Shown piece by piece: positions 7,773 through 14,723 of a DNA stretch of 64,000 nt. The stretch spans positions 18,256 to 82,255 of the forward strand of contig JAFRUE010000012.1 of the NCBI GenBank assembly GCA_017441925.1. Reading direction: 5' to 3'. Numbering within the stretch: position 1 is the stretch's first letter; each line of letters opens with the position of its first letter. The translations under genes were made by a program, and so were the position numbers. Below the pieces are notes generated by a model. It saw only the letters and a program-made list of their open reading frames with translations, did no database searches and was not told the origin of the DNA. This DNA comes from Bacillota bacterium (GTDB lineage Bacteria; Bacillota; Clostridia; Lachnospirales; Bianqueaceae).

Positions 7773-9083
7773 TTATTTCAGCGTGATCTCGACGACAGTG
7801 TCTTTTTCGTCAGGAAGAGGGAAGGTCAGGATCTGTCCCTTCTGGAACGAAAGGAAAGCGTCCTCCGGATATTCTCTGACATTCCAGTGATTTAGCTGGA
7901 AGACCTCCGAACCGTCCTTAAGAAGGCGCATATGGTCGATCTTGCCTGCAAGCCCTTTCAGACAGACGGCACCCATGGTTTCCTCATAGATATGCGCGTA
8001 GAGCTTCTTGCCGTTCTGTGTGTAGCGGCCCCATTCCGGCTTCGGATAATCAGCCTGGCGGCAACCGTAGACGGATTCATGATTATCGCGCATCCAGCGG
8101 GCGACGTCCTCGAGGATCCGGACGGATTCCTCCGGGAAGCGTCCCTTGGAGTCCGGCCCGACGTTCAGCAGCAGATTACCGTTCTTAGAGACGCACTCTA
8201 CCAGATTGCGGATGATCATCCTGGAACTCTTGTAATGATGATCGGCAGCCGAGTAGCCCCAGTTGTCATTCAGCGTGATGCAGGCCTCCCACGGGACGCT
8301 GTCGCCAAGCTCGTTGGTGACGCCTTCCGGCGGGATCATCTGCTCCGGACACGCGAAATCGCCAGCGTAATCGGAAGGATGGGCCGTCAGGATCGTGCCG
8401 GACTGCTCGCCGCTTCCTTCCAAACGGTTGTCGATGATAATGCCGGGCTGCAGTTCGCGAGCCATTCTGACAAGCTCTGCCGCGTGCCATTTCTCCCGCG
8501 CCATGTCATCATAGGAGAAATCGAACCAGATGATGTCGATCTTGCCGTAATTCGTCAGCAGCTCGCGGACCTGACCGTGCAGGTATTCGACATAGCGGCT
8601 GAAATCGCGGTTCTCGTTGCTGTAGGCGGGATTCTCGCGCATCGGATGGTTGCGGTCGCCGTAGTGCGGATAATCCGGATGATGCCAGTCAAGCAAAGAA
8701 TAGTAGAAGCCGATCTTCAGCCCGGCTTCACGGAAAGCGTCCACATATTCGCGGACCAGATCCCGGCCGCATGGCGTGTTGGTGGACTTATAGTCCGTCA
8801 GCTTGCTGTCGAAAAGGCAGAACCCGTCGTGGTGCTTCGTGGTCAGTACAGCGTATTTCATGCCGGCATTCTTTGCGATCCGGGCCCATTCCTTCGGGTC
8901 ATAATCCACCGGGTTGAATTCCTTGAAGAACGGCTCATAGTCCTCAACGGATATCCTCTCTGTGCTGCGGACCCATTCGCCGCGGGCGGGGATGGAGTAC
9001 AGGCCCCAGTGAATGAACATACCGAAACGGTCCTTGCGGAACCATTCTGTTCTGACGGTACGGTCGATGATATTCTGATCCAT
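7773..9083 (-). CDS. Alpha-L-fucosidase (GH29)
   Basis: The 436-residue enzyme has the GH29 N-terminal motif WFRKDRFGMFIHWGLYS and AVLTTKHHDGFCLFDS. The segment IDIIWFDFSYDD has its central Asp (about residue 188) at the position of the GH29 nucleophile. It should release terminal alpha-L-fucose from glycans by a retaining mechanism. No signal peptide is present, so it acts on imported oligosaccharides. I chose the ATG at 9083 because AGGAGGT stands 7 bases upstream; the frame is open further but without a ribosome site. It is transcribed divergently from a GH2 mannosidase-like gene, and the two share a control region, which suggests use of fucosylated host or plant glycans. Confidence 0.9.
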   Translation of the reverse strand: MDQNIIDRTVRTEWFRKDRFGMFIHWGLYSIPARGEWVRSTERISVEDYEPFFKEFNPVDYDPKEWARIAKNAGMKYAVLTTKHHDGFCLFDSKLTDYKSTNTPCGRDLVREYVDAFREAGLKIGFYYSLLDWHHPDYPHYGDRNHPMRENPAYSNENRDFSRYVEYLHGQVRELLTNYGKIDIIWFDFSYDDMAREKWHAAELVRMARELQPGIIIDNRLEGSGEQSGTILTAHPSDYAGDFACPEQMIPPEGVTNELGDSVPWEACITLNDNWGYSAADHHYKSSRMIIRNLVECVSKNGNLLLNVGPDSKGRFPEESVRILEDVARWMRDNHESVYGCRQADYPKPEWGRYTQNGKKLYAHIYEETMGAVCLKGLAGKIDHMRLLKDGSEVFQLNHWNVREYPEDAFLSFQKGQILTFPLPDEKDTVVEITLK

Positions 9084-9122
9084 AATGTGAACCTCCTGAT
9101 GCTGATGTGATTCATGGTGAAC

Positions 9123-9171
9123 AGTATAACAGCTTTTTTCTGAAAAATGTCGCTTTTTAGGAGACATTTTT
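9123..9171. promoter_or_regulatory. Leftward -10 element and inverted repeat between divergent glycosidases
   Basis: On the minus strand TATACT (9123-9128) is a likely -10 for the fucosidase, 40 bp before its start; no good -35 is visible. Just upstream, AAAAATGTC and GACATTTTT form a perfect 9-bp inverted repeat with an 11-bp centre (9143-9171). Its place over the -35 zone suits an operator; a small hairpin terminator is the alternative. Confidence 0.5.
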
Positions 9172-9254
9172 TGCCGCTAAATGTGTATACTGTACTCACG
9201 ACCAAATGTGTGTCAAGCTGATTATATCGCAAAAGAGGGATTCTTTCAACTTCA

Positions 9255-9283
9255 TTGCGAAAAGAATCAGAATGTGGTATAGT
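9255..9283 (+). promoter_or_regulatory. Promoter for the GH2 mannosidase-like gene
   Basis: TTGCGA (9255-9260) and TATAGT (9278-9283) are separated by 17 bp, 63 bp before the start at 9347. Confidence 0.7.
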
Positions 9284-9346
9284 AACGAATGGCAACCAGC
9301 GGATAATGAAGATCAACAGTAGAATATGATTTGCGGAGGTATGGCA

Positions 9347-11503
9347 ATGACCACAGAGCTGAAGTGGAGAGCACGGGCGGTTATAGATGGCAAGGCTCGG
9401 GAATGGTTCCCGGCGCAGGTCCCGGGCAATGTCCAGAAGGATTACGGAGAGGCCATGGGATTCGGAGACCATTCTTACGGCATGAACGCGGAGAAATTCC
9501 GCGTGACGGAGGATTATGCCTGGGATTATGAGGCAGAGATCCCGACCGAAGCACTGCGTGTATCAGAGGGACAGAAGCTTTTCTTTATTACAAAGGGAAT
9601 TGATTATAAATTTGAGATACTGGTGGATGATCGGGAGATTGTTGCACAGGAGGGTATGTTCACGCCTGTTGAGATCGATCTGACAGGGATACTCGGCCGG
9701 GGAGAGGATGCAGACGGCAGACCGCATTTTCTGCAGGTTCATATCGAGCCGCATCCGAAGCGGACCGGCGCAGCAGACGATCGGACGCAGGCGGATCAGT
9801 GCGCGAAGCCGCCGGTCTGCTATGGCTGGGACTGGCATCCGCGGCTGCTCGTGTCCGGTATCTGGAACGATACATATCTCGAGACGCGCGGAACCGGCTA
9901 TATCCGGGACTGTGAACCTTTCTGGGAGCTCACTGAGGACAATAGCACGGCTAGAGTCTGGTTCGCTGTGGATTGTGTCAAGGACGTAGAGATCACACTG
10001 TACGACGCACAGGGACAGAAGATCGCGGCCTGGAAGCAGCAGCCGGGGACAGAACAGGTCATCGAAATAAAGGACCCGCACCTGTGGTGGTGCAATGAGC
10101 AGGGTGAGCCGTATCTCTATCAGTGGTCTGCGAAATCTTCAGACTGTGAGAAATCCGGAACGTTAGGCATCCAGAGCTCCCGGCTCGAGATGACGGAAGG
10201 CAGCTGGCTGAGCCAGGAGACTTTCCCCAAGTCCCGGTGCGACGCGCCGGCACAGCTCGTCCTGAATGGCCGGAAGGTCTTTGCAAAGGGCAGCAACTGG
10301 GTGAATCCGGAGATTTTTACCGGCACGATCCGGGCTGAAGATTATGAGCCGTATGTCCGTCTCGCAAAGAAAGCGCATATGAATATTTTCCGATGCTGGG
10401 GCGGATCCGGCATCAATAAAGAAGCTTTTTACGACACGTGTGACCGCCTGGGCATCATGCTCTGGGTGGAGTTCCCGCTTGCCTGCAACAATTACGTCGG
10501 GACGCCAGAGTATCTGAAGGTCCTGGAGCAGGAAGCGCGATCGATCATCCGGCAGCTGCGCCGGCATCCGTCCGTTGTGCTGTGGTGCGGCGGCAATGAG
10601 CTTTACAACAACTGGTCGCTTATGACGGATCAGTCTCTGGCCCTGCGCCTGTTGAACCGGCTGACCTACGAGATGGATATCCGCAGGCCATTCATCGCGA
10701 CGTCACCGCTTGTCGGCATGGGTCACGGCGGATACACTTTTGACGATCCGAACGACGGACGGGACTGCTATCAGGTCTTCCAGAGCGCGTATCAGACCGC
10801 CTACACGGAATTCGGCGTGCCCGGCTTCGCGGATCCCGAGGAGATCCGCAAGGTGATCCCGCCGGAGGATACTTTCCCGATCGAAAAAAATCCGGTCTGG
10901 ATCCTGCATCACGGCTTTGAGGCCTGGGGCGAGAACCGCTGGATCTGTCCGGAGACGCTTGAAAAGTACGCACAGAAGCCGATGGAGAGTCTTGAGGAGA
11001 CAGCGAAGACCGCCCAGTGGCTGCAGTGCGAAGGTTATAAGGGCATTTTCCAGGAGGCGCGCCGTCAGGCTCCGCACTGTGCGATGGCGATCAACTGGTG
11101 CTACTGCGAGCCCTGGATATGTCCGGCCAACAACAGTCTGCTGAGCTATGGCGGAAAGCCCAAAGCGGCTTATTACGCGGTAATGGATTCGTTGCGGCCG
11201 CGGCTTGCAAGTGCGCGGATCCCTAAGTTCAGCTGGCAGCCCGGAGAGGAATTCACGGCCGAGGTCTGGCTGCTCAATGATTCGGGGAAGCCTGTCGAAG
11301 CAGACATCCGGATCCGGCTCGTTATCGGAGACGAAACGTATGATCTTGGCGAATGGCATGCGGCATCGGACGGCGCGAATACTAAAGGACCTACCGTGAA
11401 ATGCGTCCTGCCGCGATCGGACGCCCGACGGATGACGCTGCAGCTTGCAGCGGACAAAGGATTCCTTGACAGCTCCTATACTGTATGTCTGTACAAGGAG
11501 TAA
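9347..11503 (+). CDS. GH2 beta-mannosidase-like glycoside hydrolase
   Basis: The 718-residue protein has the GH2 layout: an N-terminal jelly-roll (1-190), an immunoglobulin-like domain and a TIM barrel. The barrel contains MNIFRCWGGSGINKEAFYD and LGIMLWVEFPLACNNY, both typical of beta-mannosidases. WCGGNELYNNW holds the acid/base Glu, and YTEFGVPGF holds the likely nucleophile Glu. No signal peptide is seen, so it acts in the cytoplasm. I chose the ATG at 9347 because GGAGGT lies 6 bases before it; the in-frame ATG at 9341 touches that site. It sits beside the divergent fucosidase, which suggests shared substrates such as fucosylated N-glycans. Mannosidase is preferred over other GH2 activities, though not proven. 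Confidence 0.85.
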   Translation: MTTELKWRARAVIDGKAREWFPAQVPGNVQKDYGEAMGFGDHSYGMNAEKFRVTEDYAWDYEAEIPTEALRVSEGQKLFFITKGIDYKFEILVDDREIVAQEGMFTPVEIDLTGILGRGEDADGRPHFLQVHIEPHPKRTGAADDRTQADQCAKPPVCYGWDWHPRLLVSGIWNDTYLETRGTGYIRDCEPFWELTEDNSTARVWFAVDCVKDVEITLYDAQGQKIAAWKQQPGTEQVIEIKDPHLWWCNEQGEPYLYQWSAKSSDCEKSGTLGIQSSRLEMTEGSWLSQETFPKSRCDAPAQLVLNGRKVFAKGSNWVNPEIFTGTIRAEDYEPYVRLAKKAHMNIFRCWGGSGINKEAFYDTCDRLGIMLWVEFPLACNNYVGTPEYLKVLEQEARSIIRQLRRHPSVVLWCGGNELYNNWSLMTDQSLALRLLNRLTYEMDIRRPFIATSPLVGMGHGGYTFDDPNDGRDCYQVFQSAYQTAYTEFGVPGFADPEEIRKVIPPEDTFPIEKNPVWILHHGFEAWGENRWICPETLEKYAQKPMESLEETAKTAQWLQCEGYKGIFQEARRQAPHCAMAINWCYCEPWICPANNSLLSYGGKPKAAYYAVMDSLRPRLASARIPKFSWQPGEEFTAEVWLLNDSGKPVEADIRIRLVIGDETYDLGEWHAASDGANTKGPTVKCVLPRSDARRMTLQLAADKGFLDSSYTVCLYKE

Positions 11504-11517
11504 AACACCGGAATTTC

Positions 11518-11546
11518 TTGACATTTTATCGCAAATAAGGTATATT
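11518..11546 (+). promoter_or_regulatory. Promoter for the 11572-14698 gene set
   Basis: TTGACA (11518-11523) and TATATT (11541-11546) have a 17-bp spacer. The first gene starts 26 bp downstream. No terminator is visible between the preceding GH2 gene and this promoter. Confidence 0.8.
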
Positions 11547-11571
11547 TTCAGCAAAGAAGGGAGTGTTGAAT

Positions 11572-12087
11572 ATGGCTGAAAGAAGAGAAATATGGGATTC
11601 CATTATAAAGAGATCGCAGAAGGTGGCTGCTTCCGTCGCGAAGCAGGCGCAGACGATCGCCCAGACCGCTCAGAAGAAGACTGCGCAGACCGTAGATACG
11701 GTCAAGGTCGAGAATCAGATCAAGAAGACCCGCCAGATCCTGCAGGAAGAGTATGCGATGCTCGGTCAGGTCACCTATCAGATCGAGAAGGGCAATGTGA
11801 ACAGGGACGCAGATGTGCTGAAGGCGGCCTGTAAGCGGATCGAGAGGACACTTGAGCGGATCGCCGAGCTTCAGGAAGAGAAGCAGAAGATCGCGGCCGG
11901 TGAAGAAGTTAAAGCTGACGAGACCGAAGAGACGGCCCAAGAACCCGCGGCAGCTGATGCCGAAGAAGAGTCCGGCGAGGATGACGAGGCTGATGACGCG
12001 CCGGTCATGAAGATCTGTCCGTATTGCAATGCCGGCAACGCGCCGGACGCTAAGGTCTGCGTAGCCTGCGGCAAAGAACTGGAATAA
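11572..12087 (+). CDS. Coiled-coil protein with C-terminal zinc ribbon, function unknown
   Basis: The 171-residue protein is hydrophilic. Residues 10-110 are rich in Lys, Gln, Ala and Glu and should form a helical, partly coiled-coil region. Residues 110-145 are a very acidic linker. The last 25 residues hold a CPYCNAGNAPDAKVCVACGKEL zinc ribbon (CxxC-x10-CxxC, 22 residues, given in two parts: CPYC and CVAC). A GTG nine bases upstream is in frame, but the ATG at 11572 has the better spacing from AAGGGAG. I do not recognise a named family. It heads a set with a Lit-like protein, a DUF2953 protein and GerW, so an envelope or sporulation-linked role is conceivable. Confidence 0.75.
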   Translation: MAERREIWDSIIKRSQKVAASVAKQAQTIAQTAQKKTAQTVDTVKVENQIKKTRQILQEEYAMLGQVTYQIEKGNVNRDADVLKAACKRIERTLERIAELQEEKQKIAAGEEVKADETEETAQEPAAADAEEESGEDDEADDAPVMKICPYCNAGNAPDAKVCVACGKELE

Positions 12088-12102
12088 GCAGGGGCGGCCG
12101 AT

Positions 12103-12360
12103 ATGGAATCAACTCCGAAGATTCATCCGGAAGTCTACTATATCTGCGCGCATCCGGATCATAAAGGATCGATGGAGATCTTCAAAGGCGCGTCTCTTTC
12201 CAGGGTGATGGAGACGGACAGCCGCTATGAGATCATCGGTGAAGCCGCGTCCAGAGAGGACGCGATCGCTTTTACCGTCAGCACGGTGAAAGAAGCGATC
12301 AAGAAAGATCCGGAGCTTACCGATCTCAAAGAAGATATCAGAAGGATGTATCACGCATGA
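12103..12360 (+). CDS. Small conserved-looking protein, function unknown
   Basis: This encodes 85 residues with no membrane segment and no recognisable domain. It starts HPEVYYICAHPDHKGS after a short lead and has an amphipathic, charged C-terminal half. Its stop codon overlaps the ATG of the next gene (ATGA at 12357-12360), which implies translational coupling to the Lit-like membrane protein. The coupling and intact frame support it as a real gene. No function can be given. Confidence 0.65.
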   Translation: MESTPKIHPEVYYICAHPDHKGSMEIFKGASLSRVMETDSRYEIIGEAASREDAIAFTVSTVKEAIKKDPELTDLKEDIRRMYHA

Positions 12361-13040
12361 ATAAAAATCCGGCATGGGCTAAAATCACGGCATTTATCGC
12401 CGGTTTCCTGTTCCTGATCGTCCTGTTCCTCACATGCTTCCAGCTGACGGTCTTCAACCGGAGTTTTGTCAGCAAAGAGATGGAGAAATACGGTGTCGCA
12501 GAGCGGATCGGCATGACGGATGAAGCGCTCGACGAGCTCTACGACGAGATGCTGAAATATCTCGAGGGTAAGCGCGGTGATCTGAATATCCGGGTTGTCC
12601 GGTACGGTCAGGAGACCGATGCTTTCTATGAAAAAGAACTGCTGCACATGGTCGATGTGGAAGCGCTTTTCCATGGCGGGTTCCTTCTGCGGAACGCGCT
12701 TGCGGGAGTGACGGCGATTCTGATCATGGTGCTTTTCGTGAAGAAGCAGCAGAAGCCGCTGTACGGAGGGTTCCTGGCCGCGTCGGGCTTCTTTATCGTT
12801 GCCGTCGGGATACTGACTTATCTGCTGACCCGCGATTTTGACAGGACGTTTATCAGATTCCACGAGATCTTCTTTACGAACGATCTGTGGCAGCTCGATT
12901 ACGCATCGGATCTGCTGATGAATATTGTTCCGGAGACATTCTCGCAGGACGTGGCGATCCGGACAGTCATCACGTTCGCGGCGGTCTGGATCCCGCTCCT
13001 TATCGCGAGCGCGGTGCTGTACGCAAAGAAGAGGAAATAA
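12357..13040 (+). CDS. DUF1461/TIGR01906 membrane protein, Lit-like lipoprotein transacylase
   Basis: The 227-residue protein has about five hydrophobic segments (residues 9-32, 108-128, 137-160 and 203-222 are clear). It matches the DUF1461/TIGR01906 family, which includes Lit, the lipoprotein intramolecular transacylase that makes lyso-form lipoproteins. Expected family motifs are visible: ELLHMVDVEALF with one conserved His, and RFHEIFFTNDLWQLDYASD with a second conserved His. It would act at the outer face of the cytoplasmic membrane on lipoproteins such as those encoded at 17012 and 44601. The family match is good; the exact enzymatic activity is inferred. Confidence 0.75.
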   Translation: MNKNPAWAKITAFIAGFLFLIVLFLTCFQLTVFNRSFVSKEMEKYGVAERIGMTDEALDELYDEMLKYLEGKRGDLNIRVVRYGQETDAFYEKELLHMVDVEALFHGGFLLRNALAGVTAILIMVLFVKKQQKPLYGGFLAASGFFIVAVGILTYLLTRDFDRTFIRFHEIFFTNDLWQLDYASDLLMNIVPETFSQDVAIRTVITFAAVWIPLLIASAVLYAKKRK

Positions 13041-13073
13041 CCGCCCGTCAGGACGGAGGGAAAGGAGGATCCT

Positions 13074-14279
13074 ATGGGAACGGTACTGACGATACTGCTT
13101 ACGATTCTGAAGTGGATCGGTCTGATCCTGCTGTGGATCCTCATTTTGATTGCCGCAATTATACTGCTGGTCATTGTACTGCTGACGATCCCGATCCGTG
13201 TACGGGCTAAAGGCGCATTCGATCAGAAGAAAGAGATCCTGGATCTGAACGCGGATATCAGCTATTTCCTGAAGCTGGTTCACGCGCGGATCTTCCTGCG
13301 GGACAAAAAGATGGCCTGGCAGCTTAAGATCGCAGGCAAGACGATCCGTTCATCGAAACCGCCGGATGAAGCCGCAGAGGATTCGGCAAAGTCAGAGCCA
13401 TCCGAAACGGCAGAAAAGCCCGAGACCGTTGAGTCATCCGGCTCAGCCGAGAAGACCGAGTCCGGCGATACGGCCACGGCAGCTGTCGAAGGAAAGACGG
13501 AGACAGTTACGCTGACGGATAAGACGGACGAGGCTGCCTGCACGAGTGAAGAAGCAGGTCCGAAGCCGGATGAAGAGTCCGGAAAGAAGCCGGAACAGGA
13601 AACGGACAGAGAACCGGATCAAAAGCCTGACAGAAAGGCCGGCAAGGCCAGGAAAAAGCCGAAAGACGCTAAAAAGACCGAGACGGATGCCACCGATGGG
13701 GACGGCGTCCCGGAATGGGCGGCAGAGATCATGGAGCCGATCGGACCGACCAAGATCGAAGCGCTTGAGGAAAAGATCGGGGCGCTGCTTGCGAAGATCG
13801 ACCATTATTATGTGCTGTATGAAGAGGCACCGGGCAAGCGTAAGGTCATCCGGGCGCTTTTCCGGATGATCGGCCGGATGCTGCGGCAGTTCTGGTTCCG
13901 AAACAGCGAGATCCGGGCGGTCTACGGACTTGCGGATCCCGGTACGATGGGAACGATCCAGGCTGTCGTCGGAATGCTCGGCTGCTACATTCCGGACAAA
14001 GGCTTGCGTTTCGCAGTCGATCCGGATTTCCAGAAAGAGAACATTCATGTCGACGCGGATCTGAAGCTGCGGATCCACATTCAGGCATTCATCCATTATG
14101 CGCTGTGCTTTGTCTTTAACTGGCACGTACTGAAACTCGTGTTCTACGTGATCCGGGTCATGCGCCGGGAAAAGAGCACAGGAGACAAAACGGATAAGAA
14201 AAGCAAAAACAAAAAGAGTAAGAATAAACAAGAGCAGGAACAGTGTGCGGACCACGCTGTGGAAAGGAGCAATTCATGA
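13074..14279 (+). CDS. DUF2953 (YtfI-like) membrane-anchored protein
   Basis: The 401-residue protein has a strong hydrophobic segment at residues 5-42, then a DUF2953 domain split by a long low-complexity insert. Residues 48-95 begin the domain (LDLNADISYFLKLVHARIFLRD). Residues 98-218 are rich in Glu, Lys, Pro, Ser and Thr. Residues 230-370 finish the domain, with a further hydrophobic stretch near 340-360. The C-terminus is Lys/Asn rich. In Bacillus the related ytfI lies next to ytfJ (gerW), and here the GerW-family gene overlaps the stop codon, which supports the assignment. The function is unknown; a role in spores or envelope is inferred from the pairing. Confidence 0.8.
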   Translation: MGTVLTILLTILKWIGLILLWILILIAAIILLVIVLLTIPIRVRAKGAFDQKKEILDLNADISYFLKLVHARIFLRDKKMAWQLKIAGKTIRSSKPPDEAAEDSAKSEPSETAEKPETVESSGSAEKTESGDTATAAVEGKTETVTLTDKTDEAACTSEEAGPKPDEESGKKPEQETDREPDQKPDRKAGKARKKPKDAKKTETDATDGDGVPEWAAEIMEPIGPTKIEALEEKIGALLAKIDHYYVLYEEAPGKRKVIRALFRMIGRMLRQFWFRNSEIRAVYGLADPGTMGTIQAVVGMLGCYIPDKGLRFAVDPDFQKENIHVDADLKLRIHIQAFIHYALCFVFNWHVLKLVFYVIRVMRREKSTGDKTDKKSKNKKSKNKQEQEQCADHAVERSNS

Positions 14280-14698
14280 AGGCTAAGGAAGGATTGAACG
14301 ATCTGCTGTCTCAGCTGGAGGGCTTTATCACAACAAAGACGGTGGTCGGAGAGGCGATTCACATGGGGGACGATACGATCCTGCTTCCGCTTGTGGACGT
14401 AACACTTGGCGTAGGCGCCGGTGCAAAGGACAAGAATTATGACAAGAACGGCCTGGTAAGCACGATCGGAGGCGCGAGCGCCAAGATGAGCCCGAGCGCG
14501 ATTCTGGTCGTACAGCGCGGGAACGTCCGGATCATAAACGTCCGGAACCAGGATACCGTTACCAAGATCATGGATATGGTCCCCGACGTACTGGATCGCG
14601 TATCGAACGGATTCTCCAAAGAGAAAGAGAACAAGGCCTTCCGTGCCAAGGCTGACGCGGCTGCCAAGGCTGATACTGCGGCGGATAAGGCGGAATAA
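14276..14698 (+). CDS. GerW/YtfJ-family sporulation protein
   Basis: This 140-residue protein has the GerW/YtfJ pattern: TTKTVVGEAIHMGDDTILLPLVDV followed by GVGAGAKD and a glycine-rich SPSAILVVQRGNV segment. In Bacillus subtilis GerW is made in the forespore and is needed for germination with L-alanine. I start it at the ATG at 14276, which overlaps the stop of the DUF2953 gene (ATGA) and follows GGAAAGGAG. The C-terminus is Ala/Lys/Asp rich. Its presence suggests that the organism, or its recent ancestors, can form spores; GerW-like proteins also occur in some non-spore-formers. Confidence 0.85.
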   Translation: MKAKEGLNDLLSQLEGFITTKTVVGEAIHMGDDTILLPLVDVTLGVGAGAKDKNYDKNGLVSTIGGASAKMSPSAILVVQRGNVRIINVRNQDTVTKIMDMVPDVLDRVSNGFSKEKENKAFRAKADAAAKADTAADKAE

Positions 14699-14723
14699 AC
14701 CACGGCAGCAGGAGGTAACTGTT

